This document shows, in pieces, positions 35,212 to 43,733 of a stretch of DNA of 64,000 nt. Each line of letters begins with the position of its first letter. The first letter of the stretch is position 1. The notes below the pieces were generated by a model. It saw nothing but the letters and a program-made list of their open reading frames with translations. It made no database searches and had not been told where the DNA came from. This DNA is from Opitutaceae bacterium (GTDB taxonomy: Bacteria > Verrucomicrobiota > Verrucomicrobiia > Opitutales > Opitutaceae), in the NCBI GenBank assembly GCA_015075305.1, contig JABTUS010000008.1:62001-126000 (forward strand), given 5' to 3'. Made by a program: the position numbers and the translations under genes.

Positions 35212-37173
35212 CTAGTGGGCGGAATGGGAGCCCTTGTTTTCCGGGATCTCATTGCCGTCCTTGTCGAGGTGGATGTGGTAGCCACCCGGTCCCTCCCACG
35301 CCCACAGGTAGGCGAAAACAACAATGCAGACTCCCGCACAGATCGCCCCCTTGAAGTTGTGATCCGCAAAGAACAGGCTGCCTGCGAGAATGGACATTGC
35401 GGTGAAGAACGGGAACCAGGACTGGCTTGGCATGTGAATACCGCCGTGCGCCTGCTCGGCCCTTCCATGCTCGGCGTTCTCCGTGGCGATTTCGGCCCGG
35501 TGCTGCTTTTCATACCAGTACGCATCCCGGGCGTGAATGGTGGGAATCACCGCAAAATTGTACTCGGGCGGCGGGTTCGGAAGCGCCCACTCCAGCGTTC
35601 GCGCCTGCCAGGGGTCGCGTCCAACACGCTGGCCCCTGTAGTAGGTGTAGATCATCACGGAGAAGTACACGGCGATGCCGATGCCCAGGATGATCGCGCC
35701 GATGGTGGCGATCAGATTGGCGGAATTCCAACCCATGTTGCCGTCGTAGGTGAATGTGCGGCGCGGCATGCCGTTCAACCCGAGGAAGTGCATCGGGAAG
35801 AACGTCACATTGAAGCCGATGAAAATCATCCAGAAGGAGAGTTTGCCCCAGAGTTCAGAGACCTTGCGTCCGAAGATGAGCGGGAACCAATAGTGGATGC
35901 CCGCGAGAAGCGCGAAGAGTGATCCGCCGATGAGCACGTAGTGGAAATGCGCCACCACGAAGTAGCTGTCCTGCTGCTGCGCGTCGGCGGGCGCGGCGGC
36001 GTGCATGACACCGGAGAATCCGCCGATCATGAAGGTCCACACGAATCCAAGCGCGAACATCATGGGAGTTCGCATGTGAAGCTGTCCGCCCCAGATCGTG
36101 CCGATCCAGTTGAAGATCTTCACGCCGGTCGGCACCGCGATGGTCATGGTCGCCAGTGCAAACGCCGCGGTTGCGACGGTGCCCATGCCCGTGGTGAACA
36201 TGTGGTGGGACCAGACTCCGAAACCGAGCGTGCCGATCACGGCGCCTGAGAAAACAACGATCGGATAACCAAAGAGGGGCTTTCGCGAGAAACACGGGAG
36301 AATCTCCGAGATGATGCCCATTGCCGGAAGGATGAGGATGTACACCTCCGGATGGCCGAACACCCAGAAGAGGTGCTGCCAGAGAATCGGCAGCCCGCCG
36401 CTGGACACCTCGAAGAAATTCGCTCCGAACTGACGGTCCATCATCAGGCCTACCAGCGCGATGGTGATCGCGGGAAAGGAAAGCACGATCATGAATGCGG
36501 TGAACAGTGTCATCCAGGTGAACACCGGCAGGCGCATCATCGTCATGCCCGGCGCGCGCAGATTGAAGATGGTGACGATGAAGTTGAGCGAGCCTATCAC
36601 CGAGGAAACACCGAGCACCTGAAGTCCCATGACCCAAAGGTCCGTTGAGATGTCCGTGGCAAAGGTGTTCGAGAACGCCTTCGACGTCAGCGGTGCGTAC
36701 CCGAACCAGCCCACGTCGGGCACGCCCGACTTGATGAACCAGCCGACATTCAGAATGATCGCCCCTGCCAGAAACAGCCAGTAGGCGAATCCATTGAGAC
36801 GTGGAAACGCGACGTCGCGAGCCCCGATCTGCAGCGGCATGATGTAGTTGAAGAACGCGGCTGAGAGCGGCATGACCGCGAGGAAGATCATCGTCGTCGC
36901 GTGCATGGTGAACATCTCGTTGTAGGTGTGCGCGCTCAGCAGGGTGTTGTTGGGCACGGCGAGCTGCAGGCGGATAAGGAGGGCCTCGGCTCCGCCGACG
37001 AGGAAGAAGAAGAGCGCGGAGATCCCGTAGAGAAGGCCGATGCGCTTGTGATCGACGGTCGTCAGCCAGCTGACGATGCCGGTCTTTGCCGTGGGGCGTG
37101 TGAAAATTGCGGGGCGCTCGGAGGATGCCGGTGAATCCTTGCCGATGAAATCTGTTTTGGCTGTGACGTCCAT
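35212..37173 (-). CDS. ctaD: Cytochrome c oxidase subunit I (haem-copper catalytic subunit)
   Basis: A 653-residue core subunit. The low-spin haem histidine lies in YNEMFTMHATTMIFL. The CuB histidine and cross-linked tyrosine are in FWVFGHPEVYILILPAMG (near residue 274), the HH pair in FGVWSHHMFTTGMG (near 324), and the high-spin haem histidine in VVAHFHYVLIGG (near 408). Two further helices near the C-terminus (WFPFFTAMSILAGSLFF) make it longer than the classic subunit I, as in caa3 oxidases. ATG at 37173 is preferred; the upstream frame to 37284 has no membrane or family character. Confidence 0.97.
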   Translation of the reverse strand: MDVTAKTDFIGKDSPASSERPAIFTRPTAKTGIVSWLTTVDHKRIGLLYGISALFFFLVGGAEALLIRLQLAVPNNTLLSAHTYNEMFTMHATTMIFLAVMPLSAAFFNYIMPLQIGARDVAFPRLNGFAYWLFLAGAIILNVGWFIKSGVPDVGWFGYAPLTSKAFSNTFATDISTDLWVMGLQVLGVSSVIGSLNFIVTIFNLRAPGMTMMRLPVFTWMTLFTAFMIVLSFPAITIALVGLMMDRQFGANFFEVSSGGLPILWQHLFWVFGHPEVYILILPAMGIISEILPCFSRKPLFGYPIVVFSGAVIGTLGFGVWSHHMFTTGMGTVATAAFALATMTIAVPTGVKIFNWIGTIWGGQLHMRTPMMFALGFVWTFMIGGFSGVMHAAAPADAQQQDSYFVVAHFHYVLIGGSLFALLAGIHYWFPLIFGRKVSELWGKLSFWMIFIGFNVTFFPMHFLGLNGMPRRTFTYDGNMGWNSANLIATIGAIILGIGIAVYFSVMIYTYYRGQRVGRDPWQARTLEWALPNPPPEYNFAVIPTIHARDAYWYEKQHRAEIATENAEHGRAEQAHGGIHMPSQSWFPFFTAMSILAGSLFFADHNFKGAICAGVCIVVFAYLWAWEGPGGYHIHLDKDGNEIPENKGSHSAH

Positions 37174-37201
37174 GACCTGGAGAATTTGACGATTGAGAGT
37201 G

Positions 37202-38464
37202 TTACTTGAGGCTGTGCAGGTAGGCGACGAGCGCATTGGCCTCCTTGTCGCTGACCGTGAAATTGGGTTTCCATTCACCGGCATCGTTGCGCGCCATGTA
37301 GCCTCCGAACCACATCTTGTTGCCTGGTTTCACGTGGTTGGGTTCGACGAGCCATCGGTGCAGATTCTCCTGCGTGTTTTCCAGCAGGCCGCCGGCGATG
37401 GTTGTTCGTGCGCCAACATGGGTGAGGTCCGGGCCGGTGATGCCCAGGCCTTCATGTCCGCGGATGGTGTGGCAGCCCACGCAGGTCTTCTCCATGAAGA
37501 TCTTCCGCCCCTGGGCAACCAGCTCGAGATCGTCGTTGACGGTTATCTCCTGCTGCTTTTTCCATGCCGCGAACGGCTGCTGGTCAAAAGCCTCGCTCCA
37601 GCCCGGGGCATTGAGCCTGTGCTTTTCGTAGGTGTAGGACGCGAACTGTATGCGCGGCTGTTCGAGAGCGCCGGCAAAGAGCGATCCGGCCTTTCGGGCG
37701 GGATGCTTCTGGTTGGCGAGCCACGCGTTGAAGTCGTTTTCCGCGAGCGCAATCACGCGAAAACGCATCACGGCGTGCGACTCGCCGCAGTATTCCGCGC
37801 ATTGCCCCCAGAAGTAGCCCGGCTTGTCCGCCTGGAGCCAGAGGAAGTTTCCGCGGTTCGGAATCATGTCGACCTTTCCGGCGAGCTTGGGAACCCAGAA
37901 GGAGTGGATGACATCGACGGTGCGCAGATTGACGCGGACGGGCCTTCCCGCGGGGACAACCAGTTCGTTGGCTGTCACCAAGTTTCCCGAGCCGTCGATC
38001 TGCTCCTTGGGATATTCAAACCTGAACCACCATTGGTAGCCTGTCGCCGTGACCTCATAGGCGTTCGCACGCTCCGCTTCGGGAACGTCATAAGTGTAAA
38101 GGATGCCGTGAATCGTGGGCACTGCTATGATGACCAGTGCCATGATGGAGGCACCGATGAGGCTGATCTCGACCACCGGATTACCGTGGCTTTGTTCCGG
38201 AGGTTCACGTGCGGGATCGTTGTCCTTCGCCTTGAACTTCAATGTGGCGTAGGCGAGCACCCCGCCGACAATGACAAAGATGATGGTGCACACCCAAAGT
38301 GTCACATAGAAGAGATCCAGTTGTGACCTGGCCACGGGGCCTTCGGCCTCGAAGGTGGATTGCGGACCATAGATCCATCCGCCCGTGAAAAGCGGCAGGC
38401 AGGCAACAGCCAATGCCTGGTACGCGCGCCGTACCGGAATGCAAGGAAGAGAGGGAAATGTCAT
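37202..38464 (-). CDS. ctaC: Cytochrome c oxidase subunit II with fused cytochrome c (caa3 type)
   Basis: A 420-residue protein. Two membrane helices (FYVTLWVCTIIFVIVGGV, ISLIGASIMALVIIAVPT) are followed by the CuA cupredoxin: TATGYQWWFRFEYP, HSFWVPKLAGK, and the ligand run GQCAEYCGESHAVMRF. A cytochrome c domain follows with the haem site CVGCHTIRGHEG near residue 328 and a methionine further on (GNKMWFGGYM). It accepts electrons directly from cytochrome c or a quinol-linked complex and passes them to subunit I. ATG at 38464 precedes a plausible signal sequence. It is the first gene of the operon. ctaB, cyoE or sco genes are not seen nearby. Confidence 0.95.
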   Translation of the reverse strand: MTFPSLPCIPVRRAYQALAVACLPLFTGGWIYGPQSTFEAEGPVARSQLDLFYVTLWVCTIIFVIVGGVLAYATLKFKAKDNDPAREPPEQSHGNPVVEISLIGASIMALVIIAVPTIHGILYTYDVPEAERANAYEVTATGYQWWFRFEYPKEQIDGSGNLVTANELVVPAGRPVRVNLRTVDVIHSFWVPKLAGKVDMIPNRGNFLWLQADKPGYFWGQCAEYCGESHAVMRFRVIALAENDFNAWLANQKHPARKAGSLFAGALEQPRIQFASYTYEKHRLNAPGWSEAFDQQPFAAWKKQQEITVNDDLELVAQGRKIFMEKTCVGCHTIRGHEGLGITGPDLTHVGARTTIAGGLLENTQENLHRWLVEPNHVKPGNKMWFGGYMARNDAGEWKPNFTVSDKEANALVAYLHSLK

Positions 38465-38643
38465 GTCGCCGGAAAAGAAATGGCAGCGGTCCTGAGGACG
38501 CCGGTAAGTTCCAGCGTCGACAGCCGGCGTTCGCATTTCAAGCCATTACTTTGACTTCTGTCCCGCGGATTCCTTGCGCTGGATCAAGCAATTGATGAAA
38601 TTTCGTGGCGGATTGGGCGATTGTCGCGGTTCGATTTCTGGCT

Positions 38644-39759
38644 TCAAGTTGCGCGCCTCATGCCTTGATGCCCGGCGATCAGGCCGGCGACGACCGTGCC
38701 GACTGTCTCCTCGCGATTGAAATGCTCGTAGATGCGGCGGCGGGCTGCGCGGTCGAGCGCAAGGGCCTGCTCGCAGGCTTCACCAAGTTCGCGCAGATTC
38801 CCGTGGCCGTAGCGGAGGATGAGTCCCGCTTTCGCAAGGCTCTCCAATCTGCCCCCCGCCGCGGAATCCTCGCTGACAGGAACCATGCCCATGCAGCCTG
38901 ACCAGAAGGGCCGGTCCGTGTGCGTGGCCGCCATTGCCGGCGTCGCGAACTTTCTGCCCTCGGGACAGAGGCTCACCTTGTAGCGGCGAAGCTGGGATCG
39001 TTCGGCCACGGCAATGGAGTGGTCGGCAAAAAGCCTGAACGCATCCTTGAATGTCTTCTCAAGAAAATCGACCTGCCGCTGGCGGTGTGGCGTGAGCCCC
39101 ATTTTCGATCCGAGGAAAACAATGGTCCGTTCAGGCTCCTCCTCAAACGGCACCGAGAACGGCAGGCAGTTGGCCACCCAGCTGCGATGAAGCGCGAGGC
39201 AGTCAGTTCTCAGCTGCGACCTTGCCTGCGGTTCCAAGGGGCATTCGTCGTGGACAAGGATGTCGAGGTGCGGGGCCAATTCCTGAAAGCAGGGCATGGT
39301 GCGGCTCGCCTCGTCGAAGGCGTAATAAAGGATGCGGACATCCAGTTTTCGCAGCATCGGTCCAAGGCTGCGCCAGATTCCGGCAAGGCCCTGCGGATGC
39401 TGCCCCATGAAAACGAGCCACCAGTCTTCGCTGGCCGGTTTCCCGCGGCAACGTTGGAGAAATTCCGCCATGTGGTTCGCGCCGACAACGTGGGCGGGTT
39501 CAAAGCGGAGCGCCGGATGGGCGAGCGCGTCAAACACCCGCACGTTTTCCGCATGCCAGTCGCAGTCGAGACGCGCAAGGGCGATCAGGGTCTGGTCGTG
39601 CGGGTCGCTGACTTTCCGGCTGACATCGAGTCGGGGCAGCCGCGCGAGATAGTCGGCTGCGGTTTCCAGGCGGTCCGCCCAGGTGGTGAAGTGGAAGATG
39701 CGCTGGACTCGCTGCTGCCTCTGCCTGGCGGAATGCGTCGGGACCGGGGCCACACTCAC
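38644..39759 (-). CDS. Putative glycosyltransferase
   Basis: A 371-residue soluble protein. The C-terminal half has the look of a sugar-nucleotide transferase of GT-B type: RTIVFLGSKMGLTPHRQRQV, then RYKVSLCPEGRKFATP, THTDRPFWSGCMGMVPVSED and SLAKAGLILRYGHGNLRELG. The phrase SLCPEG-x-KF with D-x-PFW-x-G-x-x-P-x-S-E is frequent in capsule and O-antigen transferases. The start is GTG at 39759, overlapping the stop of the 85-codon gene in front as GTGA, so they are coupled. It lies beside sugar-nucleotide genes on both strands, which supports a surface-glycan role. Donor and acceptor are unknown. Confidence 0.7.
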   Translation of the reverse strand: MSVAPVPTHSARQRQQRVQRIFHFTTWADRLETAADYLARLPRLDVSRKVSDPHDQTLIALARLDCDWHAENVRVFDALAHPALRFEPAHVVGANHMAEFLQRCRGKPASEDWWLVFMGQHPQGLAGIWRSLGPMLRKLDVRILYYAFDEASRTMPCFQELAPHLDILVHDECPLEPQARSQLRTDCLALHRSWVANCLPFSVPFEEEPERTIVFLGSKMGLTPHRQRQVDFLEKTFKDAFRLFADHSIAVAERSQLRRYKVSLCPEGRKFATPAMAATHTDRPFWSGCMGMVPVSEDSAAGGRLESLAKAGLILRYGHGNLRELGEACEQALALDRAARRRIYEHFNREETVGTVVAGLIAGHQGMRRAT

Positions 39760-40013
39760 GCAGCATCGTCGCCGAACGGATGGTCGGTCCAGAGCGCGAC
39801 CGGAGGGGTCGACGGCTTGCCGATGGAGGCCATCAGTAGCTCGTGCAGCGACGGCATGGAGGGGACCATTTCATCGATTCCGGCATCGTCAATACCAACG
39901 TCTCCGCCCCACCTGTATTCGGCCGACTCAATGTCGCGGAAAAGCGCGTCCTCCCAGCCGAGGTTGACCCTGCGCACGGAAGATTGCGGAAGCGACGGAA
40001 TCGAGGAAGTCAT
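39756..40013 (-). CDS. Small acidic protein coupled to the glycosyltransferase
   Basis: An 85-residue soluble protein. It begins TSSIPSLPQSSVRRVNLGWE and has a strongly acidic middle (DIESAEYRWGGDVGIDDAG) and a tail with SMPSLHELLMASIG. There is no signal or membrane segment. It is translationally coupled to the glycosyltransferase (GTGA overlap), which is the main reason to believe it is real; composition also fits a protein. It may be a partner subunit of the transferase. No family is recognised. Confidence 0.55.
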   Translation of the reverse strand: MTSSIPSLPQSSVRRVNLGWEDALFRDIESAEYRWGGDVGIDDAGIDEMVPSMPSLHELLMASIGKPSTPPVALWTDHPFGDDAA

Positions 40014-40161
40014 GTGCCCTGAAATCGAACCACCCTTGCCGGCGATTGAAGGAATAATTGCGCCATAGGGGAAAAACTCGATCGAATCCGGGAATGCGAG
40101 GGGGCATTGCCGGCGAGTCCGCCCAGGTTGGTCGAAGACCTGGCTGGAAACTGCGCCGTCG

Positions 40162-40818
40162 ATGTGCGTGAGTCCAGCAGTGGCAACACAGCATCCAGCC
40201 AATACTTGCGGCGCTCCGGCGGATGGGAAGACCCCGCCCAATCCCTGCAATGCCGGCCGTCGCGCCTTGTTCCTCGACCGGGATGGTACGTTGATCGTGC
40301 ATGTTCCCTACCTTCACATGCCTGAAGAAGTGAAACTGATCGCAGGTGTTAGTGCCGCGCTTGGGGAGGCGCGCGCGTCGGGATTTGAGCTGTATCTTTT
40401 CACCAACCAATCGGGAGTGGGCCGCGGGCTGTTCGACCTGGACGCCGTTCATGCCGTCAATCAGCGCATGCTCGAGCTCCTGGGTGGTGGCGACGATCTT
40501 TTTGCCGACGTGTGCATCGCGCCCGAGGCGCCGGATGCGCCGGCCGTCTACCGCAAACCGTCGCCGCGATTCATCCTGGAAACGTGCCGCGCCGATGGGC
40601 TCGATCCCCGGCAAAGCTGGATGATCGGGGACTCCCCGTCCGACTGGGAGGCGGGCCTCGCCGCGGGAATCAACGTAGCCGCGGTCGGCTGCAACGCTGA
40701 GGAGCCGGAGCAGAATCGCCGCCTGCGCGAGGCGAGGGGTGTTCCGGGTTATTCAAGTCTCCAGGAGGCGGTTCGCGCCATAGTCGCTGCGGTTTCGCAT
40801 CCGGACTCGAAGCGTTGA
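40162..40818 (+). CDS. HAD-IIIA hydrolase, GmhB-like sugar bisphosphate phosphatase
   Basis: A 218-residue HAD phosphatase. Motif I is LFLDRDGTLI near residue 36, motif II YLFTNQSGVGRGLFD, and the later motifs include YRKPSPRFILETC (motif III lysine) and WMIGDSPSDWEAGLAAG (motif IV). This is the pattern of D-glycero-D-manno-heptose 1,7-bisphosphate phosphatase (GmhB) and histidinol phosphatase; the PNRxxx-type zinc loop is less clear (CIAPEAPDAPA lacks the usual cysteine cluster), so it may be a zinc-less member. Residues 1-34 are an extra N-terminal stretch and the true start may be inside. Convergent with the epimerase gene 17 bp away. Confidence 0.75.
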   Translation: MCVSPAVATQHPANTCGAPADGKTPPNPCNAGRRALFLDRDGTLIVHVPYLHMPEEVKLIAGVSAALGEARASGFELYLFTNQSGVGRGLFDLDAVHAVNQRMLELLGGGDDLFADVCIAPEAPDAPAVYRKPSPRFILETCRADGLDPRQSWMIGDSPSDWEAGLAAGINVAAVGCNAEEPEQNRRLREARGVPGYSSLQEAVRAIVAAVSHPDSKR

Positions 40819-40834
40819 TTGCCGCGCGGCGCAT

Positions 40835-41803
40835 TCAGATCCGTGACGCTACAGGCTCGCGCCGGCTCGCATCGGGTGCATTTTCCACGAGCGAACTGCG
40901 CACCCACGCGATCACGGGTCCAAGGCCGGTCGCCAGCGACACCGGATCGAACGCAGGCCACAGGCGCCTGAGGCGGTCGATCTCCAGGCACTTCGAGCGC
41001 GCGCCCGTGTAGCGGCTGGTGTCGTATTCGATGCACGAGGGATCGTAACCGACCTGCAGGCAGATCAGTTCGGCGAAAGTGCGGATGGGAAACTCCTCGC
41101 CCGCGCCGACGTTGACGAGCTGGCCTTCCACTCGGGGGCTGAGTTCGAGTGCGACGCGGACAAAGTCGTCGACGTGGATCAACTCGCGGCGCTGGTGTCC
41201 GTTCCCCCAGAGCACCACCGGCTCATTGTGGAGATGGCCGCGCAGAATTTTTCGGATCAGGTCGAAGATGAAATGTAGCTGCCGCCCGTCCGCATGGTAG
41301 CCCGGTCCGTACAGCGTGGACGGAATGAGCGTGAGATGCTTCAAGCCGTACTGCTTCGCGAGCGCAAGCTGGCCGATCCACAGCATGCGCTTGGTCATGG
41401 CGTAGGTGAAGAGGCTGTCGATGGGCTGACCGTCGAGGTAGTTCTCCTCGCGGAGCGCGCGATCCGGCGCGTACGCGCAACTCGTACCGATGGAAATGAG
41501 TTTGGCTTGGGGTTGGCGCGATGACCACCAGTCGAGCAGGGTGGTGTTGATGCGCTGATTGTGCACCCACTGCTCACCCGGATGATGCAGGCAGAAGTCC
41601 CCGGCCTGCGTCCAGGCGGCGAGATGGTAGATGCGGTCAAACCGCTCTGCGTCCCAGGGCGCGAGCGCGCCGGAGTTGAGCAGATTGCACTCCTGTGATC
41701 GCGGGGCGACGACGCGATGGCCAGCCTTCTCCAGCGCTGCTGTGAGGTGACGCCCGAGAAAGCCGTTCCCGCCGGTGACGAATATCGAAAGCGAATCGCT
41801 CAT
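40835..41803 (-). CDS. NAD-dependent epimerase/reductase, GDP-fucose-synthase-like
   Basis: A 322-residue extended SDR. The NAD site is SIFVTGGNGFLGRHL near residues 7-18, and the catalytic YAMTK (Tyr and Lys) is present with SIGTSCAYAP before it. The run STLYGPGYHADGRQLHFI and the HVDDFVRV segment are close to GDP-L-fucose synthase and related 3,5-epimerase/4-reductases. ATG at 41803 overlaps the stop of the methyltransferase (ATGA). It is the last gene of the minus-strand sugar-nucleotide operon. Confidence 0.82.
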   Translation of the reverse strand: MSDSLSIFVTGGNGFLGRHLTAALEKAGHRVVAPRSQECNLLNSGALAPWDAERFDRIYHLAAWTQAGDFCLHHPGEQWVHNQRINTTLLDWWSSRQPQAKLISIGTSCAYAPDRALREENYLDGQPIDSLFTYAMTKRMLWIGQLALAKQYGLKHLTLIPSTLYGPGYHADGRQLHFIFDLIRKILRGHLHNEPVVLWGNGHQRRELIHVDDFVRVALELSPRVEGQLVNVGAGEEFPIRTFAELICLQVGYDPSCIEYDTSRYTGARSKCLEIDRLRRLWPAFDPVSLATGLGPVIAWVRSSLVENAPDASRREPVASRI

Positions 41804-43002
41804 GTGTCGCGTGGGTTGACCGGAAAATAGAATTCGACTCCGCGTGCGATCAGGTGCGCGTAACGCGCGAGAATCTCCTGCTTGAAGTTCCATGCGAGCA
41901 CGTAGTACACGTCGGGCACGTCGGTGAATTCATCCTCGATCCGGACCGGGATGTGGCTGCCGGGCGCTACAAGGCCGCGGCGATGCGGATTGCGCTCGGT
42001 CAGGCACTCGATCAGGTCCGGGCCGATCCCGTAGTAGTTGAGCAGGGTGTTGCCCTTGACCGGTGCGCCGAGGCCGAACACGCGTTTTCCGGCCAGTCGG
42101 CACTGCTGCAGATAGGCCCGGTTTTCCTCGCGGCGCGTGGCGATGCGGCGGGCGAATGCCTGGTACCAGGGGAGTGAATTTGCTCCGGCGGCATCCTCGA
42201 CGGCGATGAACTCCGCAAGCCGTGCGCTGGGTTTCGCCGAGCCTGCGTGCGTCGCGTGCGCTATGATGGATCCACCGTGGATCGGTGAAAGCTCGGCGTC
42301 GAAGAGCGCGAGTCCGTGCCGGCGGAGCAGCACGTCGAGCGTGCGCACATTGTAGTACAGCAGGTGCTCGTGATAAATCTGGTCGAACGCGTCGTTCTCG
42401 ACGATGCGCTTCATGTAGAGAAACTGGATGATGAAGACACCGTCCGGTGCGAGGCAGGCACGGATGCCTTTCGTGACGGAATGCAGTTCCTCCAGATGGA
42501 AGAAGACTCCCGAGGCGTTGATGACCTCGAAGGTGCGGTCGAGGGCGCGCGCGGTCTGCTCGTTGAAGAAGGCGCGCACCGTGGTGAGGCCCGCGGCGTT
42601 TGCGAGGTCGGAGGGAAGTTTTGCCGGTTCAACACCAACGATGTCGTATCCCAGCGCGCGATAGTGTCGGAGCTGCGTTCCGTCGTTTGATCCGATGTCC
42701 AGCATCGCCTTGCCGACGCGATTCCTGAAGTAGCGCTCGTCGACGGATCTGGCGACAGCCTGAAAGTGATCGCTCAGGGTTTTGGTGGTGCCCGACAGAT
42801 AAGTGTGGTCCTCAAACATTGTCTCCTTCGGAACCGTGTGGTCAAGTTGAGCGGTCCCGCAGCGATCGCACAGCACGACGGAGAGCGGATAGAAGGGCTC
42901 GCTGCCCGCGTCCGCCGGCTTGAGGAAGTGGTTGGCCCACGGCTGGCGTCCGAGATCGACAGCCGGAGTGAGCTGGGTGGAATCGCAGACGCGGCAGATC
43001 AT
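41800..43002 (-). CDS. Sugar-nucleotide C-methyltransferase
   Basis: A 400-residue SAM-dependent enzyme of the TylC3/NovU type, which adds a methyl group to carbon 3 or 5 of a nucleotide-linked sugar. The N-terminal zinc finger has cysteines in MICRVCDS and VLCDRCGTAQ. The SAM site is MLDIGSNDGTQLRHY. A conserved central stretch is FDQIYHEHLLYYNVRTL, and the C-terminal nucleotide-binding half contains GKRVFGLGAPVKGNTLL and YYVLAWNFKQEI. It is coupled to the guanylyltransferase upstream and the epimerase downstream by 4-nt overlaps. Confidence 0.9.
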   Translation of the reverse strand: MICRVCDSTQLTPAVDLGRQPWANHFLKPADAGSEPFYPLSVVLCDRCGTAQLDHTVPKETMFEDHTYLSGTTKTLSDHFQAVARSVDERYFRNRVGKAMLDIGSNDGTQLRHYRALGYDIVGVEPAKLPSDLANAAGLTTVRAFFNEQTARALDRTFEVINASGVFFHLEELHSVTKGIRACLAPDGVFIIQFLYMKRIVENDAFDQIYHEHLLYYNVRTLDVLLRRHGLALFDAELSPIHGGSIIAHATHAGSAKPSARLAEFIAVEDAAGANSLPWYQAFARRIATRREENRAYLQQCRLAGKRVFGLGAPVKGNTLLNYYGIGPDLIECLTERNPHRRGLVAPGSHIPVRIEDEFTDVPDVYYVLAWNFKQEILARYAHLIARGVEFYFPVNPRDT

Positions 43003-43733
43003 GCAAAATGGCTCCGGTGGGCTGTGATGAATTTCTCGGCGGCCCGGAGTGTTTCGGGCGTGCCGATGTCGAGGAAGGGCGCGGTCACGGTTGTCACTTG
43101 CATGCGATGGTTCAGCGCGAGCGATGGAAAGACGTCGAATTCGAAGCTGAGAGGGCGGGTGGCGGGCAGCGACCGGAGCGCGCGTTCGCTGAAGGCATAG
43201 ACACCCGCGTTGATGGTGCCAGCACCGGGGGATTTTTCGCGAAAGGATTTGAGGAATCTGTCGGGACCAATCTCGAGCGTGCCGAAGCGCGAGGCATCAG
43301 GCAGGGCGAGACCGAGCAGCGCGGCGTCCGCGACACCGGCGTCAATGGGAGCGAGTAGCGGGCGCGGGTCGGTGAGAACGAGCGAGTCGCCATTCACCAC
43401 GAGCCATCGGCGGCTGTCGTCGATGACGGCGGGCAGCGCGTGGATGCATCCGCCAGCGGTGCCCAGCGGACTGGTCTCCGGGCGGCAGGTGACGGAGATG
43501 TTCGGGACGGGCTGCGATTTGAAATGATTTCCGACCACCTCCGCCAGGTGACCGGTTGCCAGGAAGAAATCGCGGCATCCCCAGCGGGCGAAGGCGCGCA
43601 CGACCCACTCGACGAATGGGCGCCCCGCGACGGGTGCCATGGGTTTGGGCACGCCCGGCAGCAGGTGACTCACCCGCGTGCCGAAACCGCCGGCAAGCAC
43701 GATGACGCCGGGCGGAGGTGTGCGTTCAGACAT
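42999..43733 (-). CDS. Sugar-1-phosphate nucleotidyltransferase, HddC-like
   Basis: A 244-residue nucleotidyltransferase. The signature VIVLAGGFGTRVSHLLPGVP with PKPMAPVAGRPFVEW is the nucleotide- and phosphate-binding loop, and NGDSLV carries the metal Asp. Short members like this include HddC, which makes GDP-D-glycero-alpha-D-manno-heptose. Together with a GmhB-like phosphatase nearby, a heptose substrate is a good guess, although mannose- or glucose-1-phosphate cannot be excluded. It overlaps the preceding epimerase gene by 8 nt and the methyltransferase gene by 4. Confidence 0.82.
   Translation of the reverse strand: MSERTPPPGVIVLAGGFGTRVSHLLPGVPKPMAPVAGRPFVEWVVRAFARWGCRDFFLATGHLAEVVGNHFKSQPVPNISVTCRPETSPLGTAGGCIHALPAVIDDSRRWLVVNGDSLVLTDPRPLLAPIDAGVADAALLGLALPDASRFGTLEIGPDRFLKSFREKSPGAGTINAGVYAFSERALRSLPATRPLSFEFDVFPSLALNHRMQVTTVTAPFLDIGTPETLRAAEKFITAHRSHFA

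Noticed and set aside
39756-40250. A longer 164-codon form of the small acidic protein starting at 40250
   Set aside because: The extra N-terminal part overlaps the start of the divergent phosphatase gene and has poor composition; ATG at 40013 fits better.
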